From contig JABFXC010000004.1 of assembly GCA_013361935.1 (NCBI GenBank), positions 1 to 47,091 of the forward strand: a stretch of DNA of 47,091 nucleotides, given 5' to 3'. The stretch's first letter is position 1. Each line of letters opens with the position of its first letter. Source of the stretch: Gemmatimonadaceae bacterium (lineage in GTDB: Bacteria; Gemmatimonadota; Gemmatimonadetes; Gemmatimonadales; Gemmatimonadaceae). Below the pieces are notes generated by a model. That model saw only the letters and a program-made list of their open reading frames with translations. It did no database searches and was not told the origin of the DNA. The position numbers and the translations under genes are program-made. Below, piece after piece: positions 7,466 through 14,542 of this stretch.

Positions 7466-7470
7466 ACGTC

Positions 7471-8646
7471 TTGGCAGCATCGAAGCAGGCGGCGACCGCC
7501 GCGTCGCCGGACCACGAGGAGTACCACGACGACATCATCTATCCCGCCGCGATTCCCTTCGTGCTCGTGCATCTCGCCGCGCTCGCCGCGATCTGGACGG
7601 GCGTCACGAAGTCCGCGCTCCTCGTCTGCGTGCTGCTCTACGTCGCGCGAATGTTCGGCGTCACCGCCGGCTATCACCGCTACTTCTCGCACCGGACGTT
7701 CAAGACGAGCCGCGTCGGACAGTTCCTCCTCGCGTTCCTCGCGCAGAGCTCCGCGCAGCGCGGGATCCTCTGGTGGGCGGCGAAGCATCGCCACCACCAC
7801 AAGCACTCCGACACCGAGGAGGACATCCACTCCCCGCGCCAGCGCGGATTCCTCTATTCGCACGTCGGCTGGATCTTCAAGCGCGACCAGACGGTCACCG
7901 ATCTCTCCGCCGTCCCCGATCTCGCGAAGTATCCGGAGCTCGTCTGGCTCGATCGCCATCCGTACGTCCCGCCCACGCTCCTCGGCCTCGCCTGCTTTCT
8001 TCTCGGCGGCTGGCCGATGCTGGTGGTCGGCTTCGTGTGGAGCACGGTGCTGCTCTACCACGGGACCTTCTTCATCAACTCGCTGGCCCACGTGCACGGC
8101 AACCAGCGCTACGTGACGGGGGACGACTCGCGCAACAACTGGTGGCTCGCGGTGATCACGTTAGGCGAGGGGTGGCACAACAACCATCACGCCTATCAGC
8201 GTTCCACGCGCCAGGGATTCCGCTGGTACGAGGTCGATCCGACGTTCTACGCCCTGAAGGCGATGTCGTGGCTGCGGCTCGTCTCGGAGCTCGGCGAGCC
8301 ACCGGCGGATGTCGTCCAGAACGAGCGGCGTCTCGGCCGCGCGGTGGTCGAGAAGGTCGCCCGCCAGCTCGCGGCGAGCTTCCCCGTCGACGCGATCGCG
8401 AACCGGGTCCGTGAGGCGGCGCTGCAGGTGCAGCACATGCACCCGATCGACGACGCGCGCGAGCGCATGGCGCAGGTCGTCGCCGAGCTGCAGCACGTCC
8501 ATCTGCCGACGACCGCGGAGATCCGCGCGGCGGCCGAGCGGATGATGGCGTCGACGCCGTCGATGGACGAGATCGTGGCCCGCGCGCGCGACCACATCGC
8601 CGAGCTCGTGTCGGCACGGGTGCTCCCCGAGCTGACCCCAGCCTGA
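7471..8646 (+). CDS. Membrane fatty-acid desaturase (acyl-CoA delta-9 type)
   Basis: The 391-residue membrane di-iron desaturase has all three histidine boxes: HRYFSH (69-74), HRHHHKHSD (from 106) and HNNHH (from 236), with transmembrane helices between them. It introduces a double bond into acyl chains, as in stearoyl-CoA desaturases, adjusting membrane fluidity. Beyond the catalytic core (about residue 275) lies an extra ~115-residue helical, charged tail with repeated AADR/RERM-like heptads, longer than the usual bacterial enzyme. The TTG start is set by AGGAGG. If the ATG at 7429 is used, 14 residues are added. It is co-transcribed with the TetR gene. Confidence 0.88.
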   Translation: MAASKQAATAASPDHEEYHDDIIYPAAIPFVLVHLAALAAIWTGVTKSALLVCVLLYVARMFGVTAGYHRYFSHRTFKTSRVGQFLLAFLAQSSAQRGILWWAAKHRHHHKHSDTEEDIHSPRQRGFLYSHVGWIFKRDQTVTDLSAVPDLAKYPELVWLDRHPYVPPTLLGLACFLLGGWPMLVVGFVWSTVLLYHGTFFINSLAHVHGNQRYVTGDDSRNNWWLAVITLGEGWHNNHHAYQRSTRQGFRWYEVDPTFYALKAMSWLRLVSELGEPPADVVQNERRLGRAVVEKVARQLAASFPVDAIANRVREAALQVQHMHPIDDARERMAQVVAELQHVHLPTTAEIRAAAERMMASTPSMDEIVARARDHIAELVSARVLPELTPA

Positions 8647-8751
8647 CTTTACGAACATCTTACCAACCTTTTCGCGACGGCCGGCATCTTACTGAGGTAC
8701 GCGAAGTGGCGCCGTCCTCACGGGGACGGCTCGCACTCACCCCGCAGCGAG

Positions 8752-9735
8752 ATGCCGATGCCGCAGCCGCAGCGTTCCGTCCTCCGCGTCGCGCGACGCG
8801 CACTCCTCACGATCGCCGCGGCGGCGCTCGTCCCGTCGGTGCTCCCGGCGCAGCTCGGTCCCCGCGGCTACTTCGTCGCTCGCGATCAGGACAGCGGGCG
8901 AGTGCAGCTCACTCTGAGCGAGCGGGCTGACATCGTCGGCGACGACATCGCCGCGATCGAGGTGGGAGCGGCCGAGCTTCGCTGGCTGGTCCGCGCCGCG
9001 GGGAACGGATCAGGGGTGCCGGTGCGCTTCGCGCTCGTCCGCGAGGCGGGGACGATCACCTTCGAGGGGTTCGCGCTGGGCCGCGGCGAGATGCGCGGCG
9101 AGTACCGCTTCTCGGCGAGCTCCGGGTACGTCTCGGAGCTGGCGCGTCGCGGGTTCCTGCGGCCGAGCGGCGCCGACCAGTTCCGTCTCGCGCTCGGCAA
9201 TGTCGGCCCGGCGCTCATCGACGAGCTCAACGCGCAGGGTTTCCCGCAGCCGACCATCGCGCAGCTCGTGCGGATGGGGATGCGTGGGGTCGATCTCGCG
9301 TATGCGCGCGGCGTCGCCGACGCGGGGATGCGCGTCCGCGACGTGCAGGATCTCATCCGCTTTCGCGAGCACGGCATCACCCCGGAGTACATCGCCGACA
9401 TGCGGCGCGCCGGCTACGCCGGCCTCGCGCCCGCGGAGCTCGTGCGATTGAAGGACCACGGCGTCGATCCCGTGTACGTCGCGCAGCTCGCGGCGGCGGG
9501 CTACAACGCGATCTCACCCGACGACGTGGTGCGGGCGCGCGCGCACGGCGTGGACGCCGGCTTCGCCTTCAACTTCAGCCGCGCGGGGTTCACCAACCTC
9601 TCGCTCCCGGACCTGATCCTGCTCCGCGATCACGGAATCGACGCCGGCTTCGCGAAGCGGCTGCGGGATCGGATGAAGTCCCTGCCGAGTGCGGAGGATC
9701 TGGTGCAGGCGAAGTCGCAGTCCGAACGCGGCTGA
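8752..9735 (+). CDS. Secreted protein with 29-residue repeats
   Basis: The 327-residue exported protein has a signal peptide (about 10-34, ending LPAQ), a globular N-terminal part (about 36-150) and tandem 29-residue repeats from about 210 to 310. The repeat pattern is G(I/V)(T/D)P-Y/F----aGY--LsP-eLvrLrdH. Three good copies begin GITPEYIADM, GVDPVYVAQL and GVDAGFAFNF, with degenerate copies on either side. I know such HGV/AGY repeats from secreted or BlaR1-associated proteins of Gemmatimonadota and relatives, but not a function. Start ambiguity: ATG at 8752 or 8758. No promoter is clear in 8647-8751. Confidence 0.75.
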   Translation: MPMPQPQRSVLRVARRALLTIAAAALVPSVLPAQLGPRGYFVARDQDSGRVQLTLSERADIVGDDIAAIEVGAAELRWLVRAAGNGSGVPVRFALVREAGTITFEGFALGRGEMRGEYRFSASSGYVSELARRGFLRPSGADQFRLALGNVGPALIDELNAQGFPQPTIAQLVRMGMRGVDLAYARGVADAGMRVRDVQDLIRFREHGITPEYIADMRRAGYAGLAPAELVRLKDHGVDPVYVAQLAAAGYNAISPDDVVRARAHGVDAGFAFNFSRAGFTNLSLPDLILLRDHGIDAGFAKRLRDRMKSLPSAEDLVQAKSQSERG

Positions 9736-9741
9736 GCGCCC

Positions 9742-10521
9742 TCAGGGACGCCGGCGCGTGTCCTCCGGGCTCGGCCCGTCGGGCGAGGGGATGGCGAAGG
9801 TGAAGGGCTGCTGGACGACCTGCCGCACCGGCTTGCCGCCGATCTCCGCCGGATAGTACGTCAGACCCGGCAGCGCCTTGCGGATCGCGGCGACGAAGTC
9901 CGGGTGCGTCGACTCGAGGACCCTGAAGGTGTTCATCTCCGCCTTCCCATCGACGCCGACCACGAACTGCGCGAGGACGCGGCCCTCGGTGTGCGTCGCG
10001 ATCAGCGACGGCGGATACTCGGGCTTGAAGAGCGAGGAGCGCTGGCGGACCGGCTTCTCGACCTGGAACTCGAAGTACGCGGGGACGGCGACCGGCTGGG
10101 CAGCGTGAACGATGCGAACGGCGATGGCGAGCGAGTCGCACTCGCCGCAGGGCAGAGGGACGAACGCCCCCTGTGCCGCCGCGCCCCGCAGCCGCTCCTC
10201 GAGCATGTGGCCGATGCTGTCGTTCTCCTCGACGAAATCGTCGAAGCGGATCTTCCCGTCGGCCTTCACCATGACGAAGAGATCGCGCGACCACGCGTGC
10301 TCCTCGTCGATTCCGCCGAGAGAGCCGGCGAGCAGCCCGACCGTGTGCTTGACGTAGATCTCGGGGAGCGCGTGGCCGTCGAGCGAGGAGAGGACGAAGC
10401 GCATGACGCTGTAGTCGGGCTGACTGGTCAGCACCGCCGAGGGGACCTGACCGCGCGCCGCGCCGGCGGCGACGAGGATGGCGAGGCCGGCGCATCCAAC
10501 CGCCGGAATGCGGCGAATCAT
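9742..10521 (-). CDS. Secreted TonB C-terminal domain protein A
   Basis: The 259-residue protein has a signal peptide (about 1-25, ARGQ) rather than the anchored, proline-rich N-terminus of true TonB. The last ~95 residues form a TonB_C fold: YPPSLIATHTEGRVLAQFVVGVDGK..., ending KPVRQVVQQPFTF. Such stand-alone domains probably bind partner proteins or the cell envelope in the periplasm; a role in TonB energy transduction is not implied. Its ATG overlaps the stop of the paralog upstream (ATGA), so the two are translationally coupled. It ends six bases from the convergent repeat-protein gene. Confidence 0.8.
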   Translation of the reverse strand: MIRRIPAVGCAGLAILVAAGAARGQVPSAVLTSQPDYSVMRFVLSSLDGHALPEIYVKHTVGLLAGSLGGIDEEHAWSRDLFVMVKADGKIRFDDFVEENDSIGHMLEERLRGAAAQGAFVPLPCGECDSLAIAVRIVHAAQPVAVPAYFEFQVEKPVRQRSSLFKPEYPPSLIATHTEGRVLAQFVVGVDGKAEMNTFRVLESTHPDFVAAIRKALPGLTYYPAEIGGKPVRQVVQQPFTFAIPSPDGPSPEDTRRRP

Positions 10522-11243
10522 CGTGGAGTGAAGCTGAAGGGTTGCATCACCACCTGGCGGACCTTGCGGCCTTTCAGCTCCGCGGGCGTGTACGTCGCGC
10601 GTTCCAGGGCGACGCGCACCGCCTCGCTGAACTCGGGCGCGGTGGATTGAAGCGCTCTGAAGCTCCCCGGCTCGACCCGCCCATCCGCGCCGACGATGAA
10701 CCTTGCGATCACCCGACCCGCGGCGCCGGGCGTGCGAAGGGAGGGTGGATATTCCGGTGCGGGAACGGACGCGGCGCGTGCCTGCCGATCCACCTGGAAC
10801 TCGAAGTAGGCGCCGCTGGTGTCGGGGAGCGGAAGGCCGGCGGGCGCGTGCACGATCAGCAGGTTCACGCTGAGCGAGTCGTCCCAACCCAGCGGCAGCG
10901 GAGTGAACACGCGGGCGGCGCCCGCTTTCACCAGCTGCTGGTCGAGTCCGCGGCCGATGACATCTTCGCTACTGGAGGGCCGGTCGAGCCGGAGAGACCC
11001 GTCGCGCTTCGCCGTGAAGTACACGTGACGCACCCAGCTGCTGTCGCTCGCCACGGAGTCGACGAGCAAGCGAATGCTCGGCGTGATGCGCATCATGTAA
11101 TCGTCGGGCAGCGACTCGCCCTGCGCGGTCGCGGCGGTGATGCGGGTCGAGCTCGCGCGCGGCGCGGGGAGCTGCGCGCCCGCGGAACCCCACGCGCAGG
11201 AGACGATCGAAACGAGGGCGGCGACGGTGTGTATCCTGGGCAT
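10518..11243 (-). CDS. Secreted TonB C-terminal domain protein B
   Basis: The 241-residue paralog of the next gene shares the same order of elements: signal peptide (ending GAQL), a middle region (TAKRDGSLRLDRPSSSEDVI versus a matching VKADGKIRFDD stretch), a strand YFEFQVDRQAR and a TonB_C domain ending GRKVRQVVMQPFSF. The shared middle region shows a gene duplication of the whole protein. It is first in a two-gene coupled unit. The ATG at 11243 was chosen for the signal peptide; the longer open frame upstream is antisense to the amidase. Confidence 0.8.
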   Translation of the reverse strand: MPRIHTVAALVSIVSCAWGSAGAQLPAPRASSTRITAATAQGESLPDDYMMRITPSIRLLVDSVASDSSWVRHVYFTAKRDGSLRLDRPSSSEDVIGRGLDQQLVKAGAARVFTPLPLGWDDSLSVNLLIVHAPAGLPLPDTSGAYFEFQVDRQARAASVPAPEYPPSLRTPGAAGRVIARFIVGADGRVEPGSFRALQSTAPEFSEAVRVALERATYTPAELKGRKVRQVVMQPFSFTPR

Positions 11244-11363
11244 GGTCGGAGACCGGGGGGTGGCAGGCAGGGATAGATTGCCGCCCCCGTGCGCGTCCCG
11301 CAACCGGGTTGCCACAGGCATGAGCGAGGTGCGAGCTTCGGTGCACCCCTTCCGCCGACGCCC

Positions 11364-13043
11364 ATGCCTGCCGACCGCGAACCTGACGCGACCCCCGCCC
11401 GCTTCTCCCGCCGCGCCTTCATGGGTGCGGCCATCGCTACCGGCGCCGTCGCCGCCACCGAGCTCGCGCTTCCGTCGATCGCCGGAGCGACGCCGCGCGC
11501 GTTGCCTGACGGCGGGGGCTGCGTCGCGCCGCCCACGGCGTTCGCGCTCGACGAGGCGACGGTCGCCGACCTCCAGCGCATGATCGCCTCGGGGCAGCAC
11601 ACGTCACGCTCGCTGTGCGAGGCGTACGTCGCGCGGATCAACGAGATCGACAGGGCGGGGCCGACGCTGCGTGCGGTGCTCGAGCTCAACCCCGATGCCC
11701 TGTCGATCGCCGACACGCTCGACGGCGAACGACGCGCGGGGAAGTCGCGCGGGCCGCTGCACGGGATCCCCGTGCTGATCAAGGACAACATCGCGACGGC
11801 CGACGCGATGCAGACGACGGCTGGGTCGCTCGCCCTCGCCGGCGTGAAGCCGCCGCGCGATTCCGCCGTGGCGAAGAAGCTGCGCGAGGCGGGCGCGGTG
11901 ATCCTCGGCAAGACGAACCTCAGCGAGTGGGCGAACTTCCGCTCGCTGCACTCGTCGTCGGGGTGGTCGGGACGCGGCGGGCAGACGCTGAACCCGTACG
12001 CGCTCGACCGGACCCCGTCGGGGTCGAGCTCGGGCTCGGGGAGCGCGATCGCCGCGAGCCTCGCCGCGGTGGCGATCGGTACGGAGACCGACGGCTCGAT
12101 CACCTCGCCGGCGGCCGCCGCGGGACTGGTGGGCATCAAGCCGACAGTGGGGCTCGTGAGCCGGTCGGGGATCGTCCCGATCTCGCACACCCAGGACACC
12201 GCGGGCCCGATGGCGCGCACCGTGACCGACGCCGCGATCCTCCTCTCCGCGGTCGCCGGCACCGACCCGACCGACGCGGCGACCGCGCGCGCCTCGGGGA
12301 AGATCGCACCCGACTACACGAAGTTTCTCGACGCGAACGGGTTGAAGGGTGCGCGGATCGGCGTGGCGCGGAAACGCTACGCCGGCTATCACGACGCCAC
12401 CGACGATCTGCTCAAGGAGGCGCTCGGCGTCATGCGCGCGCAGGGGGCGACGATCGTCGACCCGGCCGACCTCGCGACCGCCGGGAAATTCGGCGATGAC
12501 GAATTCGAGGTGCTCCTCTACGAGTTCAAGGCGGACCTCAACGCCTATCTCGCGCAGTGGGCGCCTAACGTCCAGGCGAAGACGCTCGCCGAGCTGATCG
12601 AGTGGAACAAGTCGCACGCGAGCGAGGAGATGCCGTTCTTCAAGCAGGAGATCTTCGAGATGGCGCAGAAAAAGGGCGCGCTCTCGGCGGCGAAGTACAA
12701 GGCGGCCGCGGCGAAGGCGAAGCGTCAGGCGGGCGCCGAGGGAATCGACGCGACGATGAAGAAGCATCGTCTCGACGCGCTCGTCGCGCCGACGCAGGGA
12801 CCGGCGGGGCTGATCGATCTGGTGTACGGCGACCCGAACGTCGGGGGGAGCTTCACGACGCCCGCGGCGGTCGCCGGCTACCCGCACGTGACGGTGCCGA
12901 TGGGGTTCTACATGGGACTGCCGGTGGGGGTGTCGTTCGTCGGGGGGGCGTGGAGCGAGCCGACGCTGATCAGGCTGGCCTATGCATACGAACAGGCGAC
13001 GAAGCACCGCGCGGCGCCGAAGTTCATGGGGAGCGCGAAGTAA
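11364..13043 (+). CDS. Tat-exported amidase signature enzyme
   Basis: The 559-residue amidase carries a twin-arginine signal (RFSRRAFMGAA). The Ser-cisSer-Lys triad is visible: K140 in LIKDN, cis-Ser within GSSSGSGS (about 221-225) and nucleophile S245 in ETDGSITSP, followed by GLVGIKPTVGLVSRSG. These enzymes hydrolyse amide bonds. Being exported and lacking GatB/GatC neighbours, it is not the tRNA amidotransferase. Substrate unknown. The start at 11364 puts the RR motif near the N-terminus; an in-frame ATG at 11289 would add 25 unlikely residues. The octamer GCCTAACG occurs at 12563 as Pro-Asn. Confidence 0.9.
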   Translation: MPADREPDATPARFSRRAFMGAAIATGAVAATELALPSIAGATPRALPDGGGCVAPPTAFALDEATVADLQRMIASGQHTSRSLCEAYVARINEIDRAGPTLRAVLELNPDALSIADTLDGERRAGKSRGPLHGIPVLIKDNIATADAMQTTAGSLALAGVKPPRDSAVAKKLREAGAVILGKTNLSEWANFRSLHSSSGWSGRGGQTLNPYALDRTPSGSSSGSGSAIAASLAAVAIGTETDGSITSPAAAAGLVGIKPTVGLVSRSGIVPISHTQDTAGPMARTVTDAAILLSAVAGTDPTDAATARASGKIAPDYTKFLDANGLKGARIGVARKRYAGYHDATDDLLKEALGVMRAQGATIVDPADLATAGKFGDDEFEVLLYEFKADLNAYLAQWAPNVQAKTLAELIEWNKSHASEEMPFFKQEIFEMAQKKGALSAAKYKAAAAKAKRQAGAEGIDATMKKHRLDALVAPTQGPAGLIDLVYGDPNVGGSFTTPAAVAGYPHVTVPMGFYMGLPVGVSFVGGAWSEPTLIRLAYAYEQATKHRAAPKFMGSAK

Positions 13044-13084
13044 GGCGGGGACTTCGGCGCGGGAAACTGCGAGGCGGGAGAGGG

Positions 13085-13190
13085 GTTCCGTTGGAAAGGG
13101 CGGCGCGGGGCGCGGAATACTGCGGGGCGGGAGATTGGTTCCGTTGGAAAGGGCGGGGCGGAGGGCGGAATACCGCGGGGCGGGAAGACA
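13085..13190 (+). repeat. Tandem 53-bp repeat, two copies
   Basis: Copies start with GTTCCGTTGGAAAGGGCGG at 13085 and 13138 (period 53) and each ends in a GGAATACYGCGGGGCGGGA-like segment. An inverted relative follows at 13308-13369. Confidence 0.7.
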
Positions 13191-13231
13191 CGGGGCGGGA
13201 TTGTCGGTGCGAGAAGCCACCTGTTCGGAAA

Positions 13232-13271
13232 GAGGCCGACTGCGGCGCCAACGGCGCCGCGCGTCGGCCTC
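13232..13271. terminator. Strong hairpin, probable bidirectional terminator
   Basis: GAGGCCGAC...GTCGGCCTC and the inner GCGGCGCC/GGCGCCGC form an almost continuous ~18-bp stem with an AAC loop. It lies between the ends of the amidase and the lipoprotein gene. On the plus strand it is followed by AGTCCTTATGGGTCCTTT, only a poor T-tract. Confidence 0.55.
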
Positions 13272-13307
13272 AGTCCTTATGGGTCCTTTCCCGACCCCCG
13301 CTCTGCG

Positions 13308-13369
13308 CGCCGCGGTATTCCGCCCGCCGCGCCGCCGTGTCCAACGGTACCCGCCCCGTCATTTCCCAC
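13308..13369 (-). repeat. Inverted copy of the 53-bp repeat
   Basis: Read on the minus strand it contains CCGTTGGACACGGCGG and GGCGGAATACCGCGG, matching the direct copies at 13085-13190. Confidence 0.55.
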
Positions 13370-13381
13370 ACCGAAAAAAAC

Positions 13382-13843
13382 CTACTTGACGATCGAAAAA
13401 TTGAAGGGCATCTCGACCACCTGCGCGACGGGTCGCCCGTGCAGATCCGCCGGCCGGAAGCGCGACTTCGCGACGGCATCGTGCACCGCCGCGGAGAGCG
13501 CGTAGTCCGGTGACGACACGATCGTGAAGGTGCTCATGACCGGCAGGCCGGCATCGTTCACCGCGAACCGTGCGACGACCTTGCCTTCCGCCTCGCGGCT
13601 GCGCGTGCCCTCGGTGTAATCGGGCACGATCGTCTTCAGCGGCGTCGCCGGCTGCGTGACCTGATAGTCCCAGTACGCCGTGTCTCCGCTCGCGAGGACG
13701 ACGCCGTGCGAGACGGTGCTGTCCGGGCGCTGGAGGAGCGAGCGGTCGGGCGGAAGCGGATATTCCTCGGGAAGCGACGCGCAGGCGGCGATGGCGCAGA
13801 ACGCGGTCATTGTGGCGACGCGGCGCAGCGGGAGGGAGCGCAT
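13382..13843 (-). CDS. Lipoprotein with TonB C-terminal-like domain
   Basis: The 153-residue protein has a lipoprotein signal with lipobox AIAAC (Cys about 21). The remainder is essentially one TonB_C-like domain: PDYTEGTRSREAEGKVVARF..., ending GRPVAQVVEMPFNF, the same closing motif as in the two TonB-domain proteins at 9742-11243. It would be anchored in the outer or inner membrane facing the periplasm. It lies 45 bp downstream of pdeM on the same strand and may be read through from the repair operon, with no functional link evident. Confidence 0.75.
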   Translation of the reverse strand: MRSLPLRRVATMTAFCAIAACASLPEEYPLPPDRSLLQRPDSTVSHGVVLASGDTAYWDYQVTQPATPLKTIVPDYTEGTRSREAEGKVVARFAVNDAGLPVMSTFTIVSSPDYALSAAVHDAVAKSRFRPADLHGRPVAQVVEMPFNFSIVK

Positions 13844-13888
13844 GCGCGAATCTCGCGTCCGCCGCGTTCGCTCGCCAGAGCGCCGGCC

Positions 13889-14542
13889 CTACCGCACCTC
13901 GATAACGCGGTCGTCGGCGATCACGAAGACGCGGTCGCCCGCGGACGGCTCGACGCTGGCCATGCCGGTGAACTCGCCGAAGGCGGGGAGCACCGCGCAG
14001 CCCGCGCCGAACCAGAAGCAGGGGAGACGCTCCGCCTGACGGCCGCGCCCGACGAGCGTCGCCGCGGGATGCAGATGGCCGGCGATCGCGTAGCCCTCGG
14101 GAAGCGCGGCGGGATGATGCACGAACGCGAACGGCCCCTCGATCGCCGGCGCGTCGACGCACTCGATGGCCAGCTCGCGCGGCGGATCGCCCGCGTGGCG
14201 GTCGTGGTTGCCGCGGACGAGGGTGACGCGGAGCGCCGCGCGGCGCCCGCGCCATTCGGCGAGCGCGCGGATCGTCGCCGGCGCGCGGCCCTCGCGCGCG
14301 TGCAGGAAGTCGCCGAGGAAGACCACCCGCGTCGCGCCCGTCCGGTCGACGAGCGCGTCGAGCCTGCCTAACGTCGCGTCCGTCGTGCCGGCGGGCACCG
14401 GGATCGCCGCCGCGCGGAAGGTCGCCGCCTTGCCGAAGTGCGCGTCGGCGACGAGCAGCGTCGTTCGCGCGGGCCAGTACGCGGCGCGCTCCGGAAGGAG
14501 GACGAGCTCCTCTCCGCGCACGCTGATGCGCTCGTCGCTCAT
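13889..14542 (-). CDS. pdeM: Ligase-associated DNA damage response endonuclease PdeM
   Basis: The 217-residue calcineurin-like phosphoesterase has the metal-binding motifs in order: D33/H35 in DAHFGK, D78 in GDFLH, N112-H113-D114 in GNHD, H142-H143 in HHP, and H156/H158 in GHLHP. It is the nuclease member of the conserved ligase-exonuclease-helicase repair group. Its ATG overlaps the helicase stop (ATGA), so the two are coupled. The in-frame open reading continues far upstream antisense-shifted inside the helicase, but the overlap start gives the normal family length. The octamer occurs at 14366 as Thr-Leu-Gly. Confidence 0.9.
   Translation of the reverse strand: MSDERISVRGEELVLLPERAAYWPARTTLLVADAHFGKAATFRAAAIPVPAGTTDATLGRLDALVDRTGATRVVFLGDFLHAREGRAPATIRALAEWRGRRAALRVTLVRGNHDRHAGDPPRELAIECVDAPAIEGPFAFVHHPAALPEGYAIAGHLHPAATLVGRGRQAERLPCFWFGAGCAVLPAFGEFTGMASVEPSAGDRVFVIADDRVIEVR

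Larger units (their letters stand above)
13044..13381. other. Repeat-rich region between convergent genes
   Basis: No gene lies here. The region holds two direct copies and one inverted copy of a ~53-bp GC-rich unit and, between them, a strong hairpin (13232-13271). The symmetry means one long stem could form across the whole gap. Confidence 0.6.

Noticed and set aside
11364-13043. GatA subunit of tRNA amidotransferase
   Set aside because: A Tat signal and the absence of gatB or gatC nearby argue for an exported amidase instead.
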